Shown here: positions 17,241 to 26,800 of the stretch, piece by piece
How positions within the stretch are numbered: the stretch's first letter is position 1
Layout of the letters: every line of letters begins with the position of its first letter
Origin: an uncultured Bacteroidota bacterium
GTDB lineage: Bacteria > Bacteroidota > Bacteroidia > Flavobacteriales > Flavobacteriaceae
Assembly: GCA_902515395.1 (NCBI GenBank)
Contig: CABXUL010000007.1
Span: 1-62,992 of the forward strand
Direction: 5' to 3'
DNA: 62,992 nucleotides
Translations under genes and position numbers: made by a program
Notes under the pieces: model-generated
Seen by the model: the letters and a program-made list of their open reading frames with translations, nothing else
Databases searched by the model: none
What the model was told of the DNA's origin: nothing

Positions 17241-19040
17241 TTACCTTAATATTTTCCATGTTTTAATGAGCAATATTCCAAAAATAAATGAAGATGTGGT
17301 TAGAGCAGAAGCGCTTGTATATTGTCCATAAATCCAATAGCCAGTTGCAAACATAATGCTGTAAATTAATCCACATCCCAAAAGCATAGCTAAAATTCCA
17401 GAAGGAACATTCCAACTACTATCTTTTTTATCGAGATTTACTTTATTTTTTTTAGCTTTTTGAATGACCATTTCCCAACCAGGTCCACCGGGTTGAGTTT
17501 TTTTATAAAATTTTCGAAGTACTTCGTCACTCTCAGGGCGTGTCATATAAGTTACTGATAACCAAATTATTGAGGTGAATAAGACAACAAAAGGATATTC
17601 TAACCAATCAGGTAATAGTCCTTTATTTGAACCAAAAAGATAAGGCCCTAAATCACTTGTTTTTAGTAAAATAGCAACTATCCCTGAGGCAAACATCGCC
17701 GATATTTCACTCCAGGAATTGATCCGCCACCAAAACCATCGAAGTATAAAAATTAGTCCAGTTCCTGCGCCGAAAGTCAGTAAAATATCAAATATCTGAA
17801 GTGCATTTTGCAGTAATAGTGCAAGTCCCGCACTTATTATCATCAGAGCAATAGTAGAGATTCTCCCAACGGCTACCAATTTTTTTTCGGAGGCGTTGGG
17901 GTTAATTTGTTTTTGATAAAAATCGTAAACCATATAGGAAGAACCCCAGTTTAGTTGTGTAGATATTGTACTCATATACGCTGCTATAAGTGACGCTAAA
18001 ACCAATCCTATGAGACCCGAGGGTAATTTAATTAACATTGCAGAGTAAGCTAAATCGTGTCCTAATTTGTCGTCTGAAATATTAGGGAAAGCTTCTTTTA
18101 TGCTTGCTAAATCTGGGAATATAACCAAAGAGGTTAAGGCTACTAAAATCCAAGGCCAAGGTCTTAGAGCATAGTGCATAATGTTAAAAAAGAAAGTTGC
18201 ACCAATGGAATGGTTTTCGTCCTTAGAAGCCAACATACGTTGAGCAATATACCCTCCTCCTCCAGGCTCTGCCCCTGGGTACCATGCACTCCACCATTGA
18301 ACCGCTATTGGGATGATTAAAAGGGTTATCAATGCCCGTGTGTCTGAAAAATCTGGTAAAATAGAAAGTTTGTTGCTAACGTTTTCGTGGTTTAGTAGTG
18401 CATTCATTCCTCCAACCTCTGGAAGGTTTACTAAGTAATAAGCGGCACCTATTGATCCAGCCATAGCAACAAAAAATAAAAGAAAATCCGTGTAAAGTAC
18501 ACCTCTAAATCCCCCAAGGGTACTGAACAAAACTGTAACCAGTCCCGCACTTATTACAGTTTGCCATGGTTCTAACCCCAACATTATCCCTCCGATTTTA
18601 ATAGCCGCAAGAGTAACGGAAGACATCGTAATCACGTTAAATATTACACCTAAATACAAAGCTCTAAATTTTCTAAGAAAACTTGCAGGAGCACCACCGT
18701 AACGAAACTCGTAAAATTCAATATCTGTCTTTACGTTAGATTTACGCCATAATTTGGCATAGATAAAAACGGTAAGTAACCCTGTAATTAAAAATGCCCA
18801 CCAGACCCAATTCCCAGAAACCCCATTGGTTCTTACTATATCAGTCACTAAGTTAGGAGTGTCAGTTGAAAAAGTAGTAGCTACCATTGATATTCCTAAC
18901 AACCACCATGGCATATTCCGCCCAGACAGAAAAAACTCGCCACTAGAGGATCCAGCTTTTTTTGAGACCCATATACCAATAAACAAAGAGATTGAAAAAA
19001 AAGTTATAATAATTATCCAATCTATTGCTGCTAATTCCAT
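17241..19040 (-). CDS. Sodium:solute symporter (SSS family)
   Basis: 599 residues from the ATG at 19040; an upstream in-frame TTG at 19058 is less likely because the first membrane helix (AIDWIIIITFFSISLFIGIW) already begins at residue 5. Typical SSS features: FFLSGRNMPWWLLGISMVATTFSTDTPN (first unwound helix; the SGRNMPWW part is classic), GFRGVLYTDFL around 185-195, and AAYMSTISTQLNWGSSYMVYDFY around 360-382. About 13 helices. The substrate is unknown; the AATTFSTDTP region resembles transporters for sugars or organic acids of Bacteroidota. Stands alone, convergent with the CNT gene. Confidence 0.88.
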   Translation of the reverse strand: MELAAIDWIIIITFFSISLFIGIWVSKKAGSSSGEFFLSGRNMPWWLLGISMVATTFSTDTPNLVTDIVRTNGVSGNWVWWAFLITGLLTVFIYAKLWRKSNVKTDIEFYEFRYGGAPASFLRKFRALYLGVIFNVITMSSVTLAAIKIGGIMLGLEPWQTVISAGLVTVLFSTLGGFRGVLYTDFLLFFVAMAGSIGAAYYLVNLPEVGGMNALLNHENVSNKLSILPDFSDTRALITLLIIPIAVQWWSAWYPGAEPGGGGYIAQRMLASKDENHSIGATFFFNIMHYALRPWPWILVALTSLVIFPDLASIKEAFPNISDDKLGHDLAYSAMLIKLPSGLIGLVLASLIAAYMSTISTQLNWGSSYMVYDFYQKQINPNASEKKLVAVGRISTIALMIISAGLALLLQNALQIFDILLTFGAGTGLIFILRWFWWRINSWSEISAMFASGIVAILLKTSDLGPYLFGSNKGLLPDWLEYPFVVLFTSIIWLSVTYMTRPESDEVLRKFYKKTQPGGPGWEMVIQKAKKNKVNLDKKDSSWNVPSGILAMLLGCGLIYSIMFATGYWIYGQYTSASALTTSSFIFGILLIKTWKILR

Positions 19041-19121
19041 AGTTCTCAATTTGGTCAAGCAAAGTAATGATTAATATTACAAAATAATGTTAAACAAGAA
19101 GTAGGTTTAATTTTTTTGAAA

Positions 19122-19129
19122 TAGGTTTG
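19122..19129 (+). promoter_or_regulatory. Possible minus-7 box (TAGGTTTG)
   Basis: TAGGTTTG fits TAnnTTTG and lies 20 bases before the ATG at 19149. No TTG is found 17-23 bases upstream, so support is partial. Confidence 0.3.
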
Positions 19130-19148
19130 TAATACAAAACTTTATTTA

Positions 19149-19850
19149 ATGAGTTTAAGCGGCCATTATTTTTTTCCCAGAAAATTCAAAATCTTAAAGG
19201 GTTTATTAGAATTCTTGTTTATGATTTCAAGCTTAAATTTAGTATTGGCACAAGTTGAAAATAATAATTCCTCATTTAAATTTCCGATTGAGGAAAATGA
19301 AAAAAGTAGCCCCTTGTATATAAAGCCTGAGGAAAGCAAATATCTTAAGAGGGATTTTTTAAAAAAAGACCCAATTGATATTACTGATCCTAACTTAAAT
19401 GAAAATGCAACTTTTGATATGGGAAATCAAGAAAAATTTTTAGATCCCGGGGATTATTACCTTTCAAAGTTGAATGGAAAAAGCCTAGAAGAAAATAAAG
19501 ACCCTAATAAATTTAAGTCGAACCAATTTATGGGAGATTACAGAATTAAGGGTTCTAAGGCTAGAATTATATTTAGAGATCACGAATACCCCGACGGAGA
19601 TAGGGTAAGAATTCTTCATAATGATCAAGTGATTCAGCCCAATGTATTATTGGTAGAGCGTTTTAGAGGCTTGAGTATTTCACTAGTTAAAGGTTTTAAT
19701 AAAATTGATTTTATTGCGCTCAATCAAGGAGAATCCGGCCCAAATACAGCTGAAGTAAGGGTATATGATGAGGGCGGAAATATGACCGCTTCCAATCAAT
19801 GGAATCTTGCAACTGGAGTTCGTGCAACTTATATATTGGTTAAAGAGTAA
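19149..19850 (+). CDS. Secreted protein of unknown function
   Basis: 233 residues. Signal sequence with hydrophobic core LLEFLFMISSLNLVLA (about 24-40). The middle is acidic and charged (for example PLYIKPEESKYLKRDF), followed by a C-terminal beta-sandwich-like domain (about 125-233): RIKGSKARIIFRDHEYPDGD, VRILHNDQVIQPNVLLV, LSISLVKGFNKIDFIALNQG, SGPNTAEVRVYDEGG. This tail resembles periplasmic beta domains seen in flavobacterial proteins of unknown role. No partner gene is evident. If the true start is the internal methionine at residue 29, the signal peptide would be shorter but intact. Confidence 0.6.
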   Translation: MSLSGHYFFPRKFKILKGLLEFLFMISSLNLVLAQVENNNSSFKFPIEENEKSSPLYIKPEESKYLKRDFLKKDPIDITDPNLNENATFDMGNQEKFLDPGDYYLSKLNGKSLEENKDPNKFKSNQFMGDYRIKGSKARIIFRDHEYPDGDRVRILHNDQVIQPNVLLVERFRGLSISLVKGFNKIDFIALNQGESGPNTAEVRVYDEGGNMTASNQWNLATGVRATYILVKE

Positions 19851-19854
19851 ATTG

Positions 19855-20019
19855 CTACTTTGATTTTCTAATCAAAATAGCAATTAAAGTTAGTATCAAT
19901 CCCCCGTAAAGGTAAGGTTTATCAATAAAAGAAAGCTTTGTATACATTAGATAGACAATATAAAAACAGACTACTGCCAAGATAAAAAGCATACCTTTGA
20001 TAAGCTTTAATAAATTCAT
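19855..20019 (-). CDS. Small two-helix membrane protein
   Basis: 54 residues starting MNLLKLIKGMLFILAVV and ending AILIRKSK, with two hydrophobic helices (about 5-26 and 37-50) and a short loop around KLSFIDKPY. Positively charged ends suggest both termini are cytoplasmic. Not recognised. It is convergent with the secreted-protein gene (5 bases apart) and divergent from another small membrane protein gene. Judged coding because the reading frame fills the gap and the hydrophobic pattern is coherent. Confidence 0.5.
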   Translation of the reverse strand: MNLLKLIKGMLFILAVVCFYIVYLMYTKLSFIDKPYLYGGLILTLIAILIRKSK

Positions 20020-20051
20020 TTTGACAAAATACAAAAGCTTAAATTAAAAAA

Positions 20052-20276
20052 ATGATTAAATACTACTTTATAGGTGTTATAATTTTAATAAGTGCCATCC
20101 TGGCCAATATTATCGCGTCAAAATTGGGTCTTAAGACTTGGTATGACTTTTTAAATGGAATTAATAATGGTGTATCATTATCTACATTTGATTATATCTG
20201 GCTATTTGCATTATATCCTCTAATTTTAGGGTTGAGCGCTAAATTTGTTTTGATGCTTTGGGATAAATTATTTTAA
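20052..20276 (+). CDS. Small membrane protein
   Basis: 74 residues with two membrane helices (YYFIGVIILISAILANIIA at about 4-22 and a second at about 50-68) joined by a conserved-looking linker LGLKTWYDFLNGI. Small proteins with this two-helix plan and a K-T-W-Y-D-F linker are, from memory, common in flavobacterial genomes; the function is unknown. Its last 9 bases overlap the end of the convergent gene at 20268. Confidence 0.6.
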   Translation: MIKYYFIGVIILISAILANIIASKLGLKTWYDFLNGINNGVSLSTFDYIWLFALYPLILGLSAKFVLMLWDKLF

Positions 20277-20468
20277 TCGATTTTGAGATTGATCATTTTT
20301 AGATTGGTCTTTCATTAAAAGCAATCCTATAGTACCAAAAAAACCAAACAGAAATCCAATAATAAATCCAAACCTTTCGGTTCGACCTTTTTTACTTGCT
20401 ATAAATGAGCCTAGTGCTCCAAATCCTACTGCAACTGCTAAAGAAAATAATAAGAATGAAGTCGTCAA
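20268..20468 (-). CDS. Small glycine-rich membrane protein
   Basis: 66 residues with two glycine-rich helices: LAVAVGFGALGSFIA (about 9-23) and GFIIGFLFGFFGTIGLLL (about 34-51), separated by the basic loop SKKGRTERF, and a charged tail. The plan resembles GlsB/YeaQ-like or hydrophobic small proteins, but I do not recognise the family. It follows the ABA4-like gene on the same strand by 2 bases, so the two are cotranscribed. Confidence 0.55.
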   Translation of the reverse strand: MTTSFLLFSLAVAVGFGALGSFIASKKGRTERFGFIIGFLFGFFGTIGLLLMKDQSKNDQSQNRLK

Positions 20469-20470
20469 GG

Positions 20471-20902
20471 TTAATTTTGAATTAGTTTGTTATGAAATAG
20501 TAATATTAATGTATAAATTAATACTCCTGTTGGACCAAGCATAAATGTAAAAAGCATTGGTAAAATAATAAATATGTGTCTTATACCCTTTTTCTGGCTG
20601 TCTTTCAACATCCAACAGCCTACCCAAAAATCAAAAGCTAAATAGTGAAGCCATCCTGCCGCAACTCCACGTGGATTAGCATTTTGAAACATCTCAGTCA
20701 AACCAGATAGAGAGGAAAAATCAGCAGAAAAAGCTCCCTCTGAGGTACTTAAAAAAAAGATATAACCAAAAGCAATTACAAGGGGTATCCATGGATAATT
20801 GGTGATTTTTTGAGTTGTTTTACTTTTTGGAAAAAATAAAAGTAATGACCAAAAAATTAAGATCCCTATATTATAAATATTAAATATTGTTTCGTAAGCC
20901 AT
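20471..20902 (-). CDS. ABA4-like membrane protein (DUF4281 type)
   Basis: 143 residues, four membrane helices. The diagnostic block is in the second half: GVAAGWLHYLAFDFWVGCWML (about 79-99; core WLHYLAFD), a D-x-x-x-K-G-I-x-H turn, then LLFTFMLGPTGVLIYTLI. In plants ABA4 is needed for neoxanthin synthesis; bacterial relatives are of unknown activity and should not be assumed to be carotenoid enzymes. No carotenoid genes are in this window. The gene is 2 bases upstream of a second small membrane protein gene. A TATTTTTG box lies at 20918-20911 but too close to the start to be a convincing promoter. Confidence 0.75.
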   Translation of the reverse strand: MAYETIFNIYNIGILIFWSLLLFFPKSKTTQKITNYPWIPLVIAFGYIFFLSTSEGAFSADFSSLSGLTEMFQNANPRGVAAGWLHYLAFDFWVGCWMLKDSQKKGIRHIFIILPMLFTFMLGPTGVLIYTLILLFHNKLIQN

Positions 20903-20960
20903 AGCTTAATCAAAAATAAAACCATTTTTTTATTCAGCTTAATTATCTTAGGGTTTATTT

Positions 20961-21410
20961 ATGAGGCTATTTAAAAACATCAAAGGAGAGCGAATAGATC
21001 CTGTTGAACATACATTAAAAATCCTTAGAGATTACCCTACTGTTAAAATACATATTGGGTCAGATTCCCAAAATATTGGGAAGAAAACAAAATATGCAAC
21101 GGTTATTGCCTACAGATATGGTAGCAGAGGAGTACACTATATACTTAGTAAAAAAACTGAGTTATTAATAAAAGATATGTGGACGCGTTTATGGAAAGAA
21201 GCGGAAATGAGCATTGATATTGCACAGTGGTTAACACATCAAGTAAGTGTTAGGGTAGAGATAGATATGGACTATAACAGCGACGAAAACTTTAAGTCCA
21301 GCAAGTTGATTTCTGCTACCAAAGGGTGGGCAAACTCTCTAGGGTACAAAGTCAATGTAAAGCCCAATAATCAAATAGCAACTAAAGCTGCAGATTACCA
21401 CTGTAAATAA
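20961..21410 (+). CDS. YkuK/DUF458-like predicted RNase H-fold protein
   Basis: 149 residues, the size of Bacillus YkuK. Seen: HIGSDSQNIGKKTKYATVIA (about 31-50), whose aspartate fits the first acidic strand of the RNase H fold, then EIDMDYNSDENFKSSKLI (about 97-114) with further acidic residues, and a conserved C-terminal KPNNQIATKAADYHCK. The family is predicted to be a nuclease of RNase H fold but has no established substrate. Single gene, convergent with the DUF1611 gene (1 base apart). Confidence 0.85.
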   Translation: MRLFKNIKGERIDPVEHTLKILRDYPTVKIHIGSDSQNIGKKTKYATVIAYRYGSRGVHYILSKKTELLIKDMWTRLWKEAEMSIDIAQWLTHQVSVRVEIDMDYNSDENFKSSKLISATKGWANSLGYKVNVKPNNQIATKAADYHCK

Positions 21411-21411
21411 G

Positions 21412-22446
21412 TTACAATAATTGACGAACTATTTTTTCAACGCCAAACCTTATGACGTCCGTTACAGGAAGTCCTGTTTGTTTTTGCAAATTGACAATAT
21501 AATTTAAGGAGTCTGATTTTGATAGTTTTGAGGTGTTAAGTGCAATCCCAATTACTTTTGGAGTGCCATAGGTACCACATGCAGAGGCTAATGATTCATT
21601 CAGGTCTATAAAATCTTTTAGCTCAGGTATTTTAATCTTTTCAAGGTTTCTCAAGGTAACTTTATCGGCACGGTGACATAAAATCATATCTGTAGGGCAA
21701 CTTCCCCTAATTAAAGGGAGCGAAGCGGAACTACCAGGGTGTAAAAGCGATCCCTGTCCTTCGATAATTAAAAGAGATTTATCCCTATTATTTAATACAA
21801 TTTGCTCAACAGCACCACAGGCATGATCTACTTTAATAGCATCTAATGGAATTCCTTGTCCCATCAGAGTAACCCCGATTTGACCTGTAGCAATAAAACC
21901 AGTGTTTATATCATTATTTTTTGCCCATTTATAAATTTCAAGACCAGCTGTCATTTTACCGCAAGCCATATCTGTGCCAATCATTAAAACCCTTTTATTG
22001 GATAATTCAGCTGCTTTTGCTGAGGCTATTTTTGGACTGATATTCGGAATTCTTACATCCCAAATCCACTGTTTTTTTATATCTTTTATTTTATGATTAT
22101 AACGGTCTCCAAGGGTATCATGTAGTCCGTTGATGATGGACAGTCCAGCATTCAAAGCTAATTCAATAATTTGTAGCCAATCGCTTGGAATTTTTCCACC
22201 TGAGGGTGCAATTCCCAATATCAATACCTCTGCACCTTTTTTGACAACATCATCTAAACTATTATAAATTGGGATATCTCTATCAATTTTGTATTCTCTA
22301 TTGATGTTACTTCCAGCATTTTCTGAGTCAATTATACCAACGATTGGATTTTCTGAATACCGAATAATCCCCAAGCCCATTTTGCCAAAATCACTATGTA
22401 AAAAGCCTTGCATATAAATCGCTACTTTTTGATTCGGTTTAAGCAT
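21412..22446 (-). CDS. DUF1611 / DgcN-like P-loop protein
   Basis: 344 residues. The N-terminal domain (about 1-125) is Rossmann-like; the second has a P-loop-like VLMIGTDMACGKMTA (about 149-163) and later CGAVEQIVLNN and IIEGQGSLLHPG. DUF1611 proteins were renamed DgcN after work on a marine bacterium in which DgcN acetylates D-glutamate and DgcA, an epimerase-family enzyme, converts the product to N-acetyl-L-glutamate. Here the gene starts inside the last 8 bases of an enolase-superfamily dipeptide epimerase gene, reproducing that pair. The substrate could instead be a peptidoglycan-derived dipeptide. Confidence 0.82.
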   Translation of the reverse strand: MLKPNQKVAIYMQGFLHSDFGKMGLGIIRYSENPIVGIIDSENAGSNINREYKIDRDIPIYNSLDDVVKKGAEVLILGIAPSGGKIPSDWLQIIELALNAGLSIINGLHDTLGDRYNHKIKDIKKQWIWDVRIPNISPKIASAKAAELSNKRVLMIGTDMACGKMTAGLEIYKWAKNNDINTGFIATGQIGVTLMGQGIPLDAIKVDHACGAVEQIVLNNRDKSLLIIEGQGSLLHPGSSASLPLIRGSCPTDMILCHRADKVTLRNLEKIKIPELKDFIDLNESLASACGTYGTPKVIGIALNTSKLSKSDSLNYIVNLQKQTGLPVTDVIRFGVEKIVRQLL

Positions 22447-23488
22447 AATATTGAGGCTTTAGAATTCCGCCGTGCCCTGGGACAAAATCAGGTATTGTTA
22501 CCCCATTTATCATTTTTACACCTGTTGACGGATCGGGGTTTAGGTTATAATGGGAGTCTAGGTCAATATGATCAATCACTCCGGAAATGGAAGCTGCTGC
22601 TGCAATAGCGACAGAAGATTCACTCATACAGCCTATCATAGTCTTAAGTTTATATTGCTTAGCTAATTGAATAATTCTCAAAGCATCAGTTATTCCTCCA
22701 CATTTCATTAATTTCATATTTACACCATCTATATATTCAGCCCATTTAGCAACGTCTTCAGAATATCGGCACGACTCATCAATATAGATTGGTAAAGGCC
22801 TATTATGATATAAATATTTTAAATCTTCTTCCTCACCCTCTTTAATAGGTTGTTCAATGTAATCTACTCCTCGATAAGAAAGCCATTTCATCATGAAAAT
22901 CGCCTCCGATGTCGACCAGCCTCCATTGGCATCAACACGTATTTTTATACCATATTTTTTAGTACTTTCTAATACTTGAGTAAACATTTCTTGGTCAGCT
23001 TCAATACCTTGAGGTGCACCCAACTTTACTTTGAGTGCTTTAATAGTTGAATCCTCAAACATAAGTGGGATTCTTTCTTTAACAACCTCAGGGTGATTGA
23101 TTCCAATAGTAATAGAGGTTGGAACCGATGGGGGTGGAAAATGCAGAAACTGATGTAAGGGTAAATCCTTATTTTTAGCTTTCCAATCCCAAATTGCCAT
23201 ATCTAAAGCTGCAGTAGCACAAGGAGCTATCCCCATGGCCCTAGCTATTTTATTAATCTCTTGGGTGGTTTTATTTTCTATTCCCTCAGCCATCAAAATA
23301 TTTAACTGAGATTCAACTTCCTCAACTGAACCTGCGTTTTCATTTTTTCCAGGGGCAGCCTCTCCCCAACCAATAATCCCATCTTTTTCAAAAGAAAGAA
23401 ATAAGTTATAAGCATCCCCCCTGATACCTCGACTAATGGCAAGGGGAAATCTTTTTTTAAGCAATACCTTGTAAAACTTTAACTGCAT
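22439..23488 (-). CDS. Dipeptide epimerase / DgcA-like enolase-superfamily enzyme
   Basis: 349 residues from the ATG at 23488. A longer in-frame TTG start at 23548 would add 20 hydrophobic residues that do not belong to this cytoplasmic family. Muconate-lactonizing-type motifs are complete: the base lysine in TIKALKVKLGAP (KVK near 161), metal ligands in RVDANGGWS, DYIEQPIKEG and IYIDESCR, and the second base in NMKLMKCGG. The C-terminal DHIDLDSHYN is typical of L-Ala-D/L-Glu epimerases, which act in murein-peptide recycling. The coupled DUF1611 gene suggests instead or in addition N-acetyl-D-glutamate racemisation. Confidence 0.88.
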   Translation of the reverse strand: MQLKFYKVLLKKRFPLAISRGIRGDAYNLFLSFEKDGIIGWGEAAPGKNENAGSVEEVESQLNILMAEGIENKTTQEINKIARAMGIAPCATAALDMAIWDWKAKNKDLPLHQFLHFPPPSVPTSITIGINHPEVVKERIPLMFEDSTIKALKVKLGAPQGIEADQEMFTQVLESTKKYGIKIRVDANGGWSTSEAIFMMKWLSYRGVDYIEQPIKEGEEEDLKYLYHNRPLPIYIDESCRYSEDVAKWAEYIDGVNMKLMKCGGITDALRIIQLAKQYKLKTMIGCMSESSVAIAAAASISGVIDHIDLDSHYNLNPDPSTGVKMINGVTIPDFVPGHGGILKPQYYA

Positions 23489-23886
23489 GAATTCAAAGTT
23501 AGGGTTTAATGAAGAATAATTTAGGATACATGCAAACAAGAATAACAATAAGTATGATTCCGAATCTATTGACCAAGGAATCCTTGATTGATCCTACCCT
23601 GTGGTTATTAAAATAATGATGGAAAAGTTTTATAATTACTTAAAACTAATGATTAAAGCTAGCCTTGAGTATTTTTTTAAGATAATCTTTAGGTTAAAAA
23701 CCTTTATAAGCCCATTGGGTAAAATTACTTAAAATTCATATAACTAGATTATACTAATATTCAAAAAAAGTCTGAACAATCTAATTCCTTCATAGTAATA
23801 AAACTGAAATAAATAATGATTGAAACCAGTAATAAGGTGAAAATTTTCAAAAGGTTTTTTAAACAGAAACTAGTTAGACATTTTAA
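23489..23886. other. Intergenic region, 398 bases, no gene seen
   Basis: AT-rich sequence between the epimerase start and the end of the giant adhesin gene. I see no open frame longer than a few codons with coding character. A short inverted repeat AGGTT-AAA-AACCT lies at 23691-23703. A minus-strand TAACTTTG at 23501-23494 fits TAnnTTTG but is too close to the epimerase ATG to be its promoter with a leader. No convincing terminator for the adhesin gene. Confidence 0.6.
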
Positions 23887-26800
23887 TCAGCGCTTTAAAT
23901 AAATGAATCCTTTAAAAGTGGATTGGCCATTTCCTAAATCTAAAATGTAGAAATATGTTCCTTCGGGAAGATCTCCTCCATTGTTTTTCGGGTAACCTAA
24001 TCTTTGTTCTCCGCCCCAATCATTTTTATATGGTGCCTCTTGAATAATTACCGTCTCCCAGCGTGAGTAAATTGTGAGTTTATGATTTGGGAATTTTCCT
24101 AACCCTCTAATTTCAAGTTTCTCATTCATTCCGTCATTATTTGGAGAAAAAGCATTTGGAATTTCTAGAGGCTGATAATCAAAACTTGTCTCATCAGAGA
24201 AGATTAATGGTTCGCACTTATAAGCTATTGAGCTTATTTTAGCCCTAAATTTCAATTTGACTGTTGTCTCATCTGGGTCAATTATCATTAGAGATTTAGT
24301 TTTTACTCCTCTGAACAAATCGGACTCTTCTAAATCCACCCACAATGAATTAACCTCAGGATCTAAAATTTGCCATTGAATCGTTATATTATCTTCTGTG
24401 TTAACCTCAATATTTATATTCAAATCCTTACCTACAAACACAACCATTAGCTGTAAGGGTTGCTTTGTGATTTCTATCGCTTGTGGTAATTCTAGAAAAT
24501 CATATTCTGAAGAATTATTCAAATCGTTAGGAGAAAGATACCCTTCAGCTGAAATCACTTTACCAAATTCATCAACTATTACAGGGCTTGTTCCTAATAA
24601 ACCATCTTTATCAGGATCTAAGAATCCTGCCTCGGAAACATCATAACAACCATCTCCATCGCTATCTAAATCTAATCTATTAACCTTTCCATTTTGATCG
24701 AAATCAGCATCTGTTTCCAGAATATCTAGTATTCCATCATTATCATCATCTAAATCTATTTCATCTGTTACCCCATCGTTATCACAATCCATTGGAGAAG
24801 TAATATTTAGGGTAATACTATTAAATATAAAATCACAATTCTCATAGGGGTCAGTTTGATCAATTTCTTCCTGTTGATTAGTTACTCCGTCTCCATCTAT
24901 ATCTTGATCACAAAAATCACCAATTCCATCAAGATCAAGGTCTTCCTGGTTGGGGTTAAATATCTCGGGACAATTATCAAAATAGTGATGAAGTCCATCT
25001 CCATCAAGATCAATATCGTTCTCCAAATTGGTTAATTGAATAATAATATCTTCTATTTTTTTATAATTTATATCTGAGGTAAACGTATCTACTGATAGAA
25101 ATAAGTTTGTTTTTATATCCCCATCATATAATATATCATCTATCCCATAAATAGTAATTTCTTGGTCTACGTTCCAATTTTCTGGGGTAAAAGTTATCTT
25201 ATTTTCTATAACTCCTACCTCAGTAATATCACCTGACGTTGAAAAAAAGGTGACATCTGAACTAGGCTGAACAGTCAGTTTAACTTTAAAATTTACAGTA
25301 TCCCCAGATTCTGAAGTAGACTTTGTTAATTCGTAATTTGAAATATTAGACCCTTCAGGATTTGTTCCAAGTGGTTTAACGTCACCTGATAAAACCAATC
25401 CAGCAAAATCATTGTCTTGATTTTGCAAAATTAAGTTTGCCACAGAGGAGGCATTCAGACTATCATAGTTAATGTCGTTGGATTTTGGATCTCCTGTTAT
25501 AAAGTTTATGCTTTGATCGCCATCTAAGATAACATCGTCTAAGCCAGTAAGTATAATCAGATTTGATTCGGGTTTATCCCAATTTTGATTTTCAATAATT
25601 ATTTCGTTTTTAGGTAATTCAATTTCATCCTCGTTTTCGAATAATGAAATAGGAATTGTTACTGATGCATCTTCTATAGGTTTTGAGTTAAGAGAAAATT
25701 CAATTTTAACTTGATCGCCAGACTCGCTGGATGTAAAATCATTTTCAATTAGATTTATAAATACCGAAGCGAAATCATTATCTTGATTAATAAAATTTAG
25801 TGGGGCTATGTCATATGGATTTAATTGATTGTAATATTGATCACTGGAGATAATTGATGAAATATAAACCTGATAGTTTACAGCACCGTCCGCAATAGGA
25901 ATTAATTCATCCATTCCAGTTACTGCAACCTCTTGTGGTTGATCCCAATTTAGTGAACTAAATGTAAAGGTTTCACTCACAACCCCTTCATCAATATTGG
26001 AACTTGAAAAAACAAGATGTACCTCTGAGATTGGGGGCGCTCCTAGTTGAACAGTAAAATTACCTTTATCCCCATCCTCACTGGTTAGAGGATCAATTAG
26101 AGTTAAAATTATTTCAGCGTTATCGTTATCAATATTAACTACATCAACTGACTGATTAGGTTCTGAAATGAAATTGGGGTCAGAGTTTTCCTTCACTCCA
26201 ACCGAAATTTGAGTTAATTGATCACCATCAATAAATGAATCATCAACCCCTCTAACAATAACTGTTTGAGGAATGTTCCAATTTAGTGGGGTGAAATGTA
26301 ATTCTTGATATTGTGGATCAACTTTCACCTCAGAAGGATCATTTGAACTTAAGTTTAGGTAGACATCTTGATTAGGCTCAATGTCAAGTCTAACAAAAAA
26401 GTTAGCTATATTCTCATCCTCACTCAAGTTATTTGAGATTGAACCAAGGCTGAATCCAGCTTGATCGTTATCTAAATTTCTGAAAATTAAATCTGCAATA
26501 TCAAATTCATCAAGTGAATCATATACTATATCTGATGAAACAGGGTTTCCCGTCTCTAGAACTAGAAAAATATCTCCATCTATAAGTTCATCGTCAAGCC
26601 CAGAAATGGTTATCTGATTATTGAAAGGTTTATTCCAATTTTCATTTAAAATAGTAATTTCAGTTGAGGATAATGAAACCTCGTCTTGATCCCCAGAAAT
26701 TTGTAAACTAAAATTCACAGACCCACCATCAAGCGGCCTCGAAAGAAGATTAAATTGAACATCAAAACTTTTACCACTTTCGTTTGTGTTTTGGACTCCA

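Noticed and set aside
23489-23548. Longer TTG-initiated form of the dipeptide epimerase with a hydrophobic N-terminus
   Set aside because: The enzyme family is cytoplasmic and begins at the ATG at 23488; the extension looks like untranslated leader.
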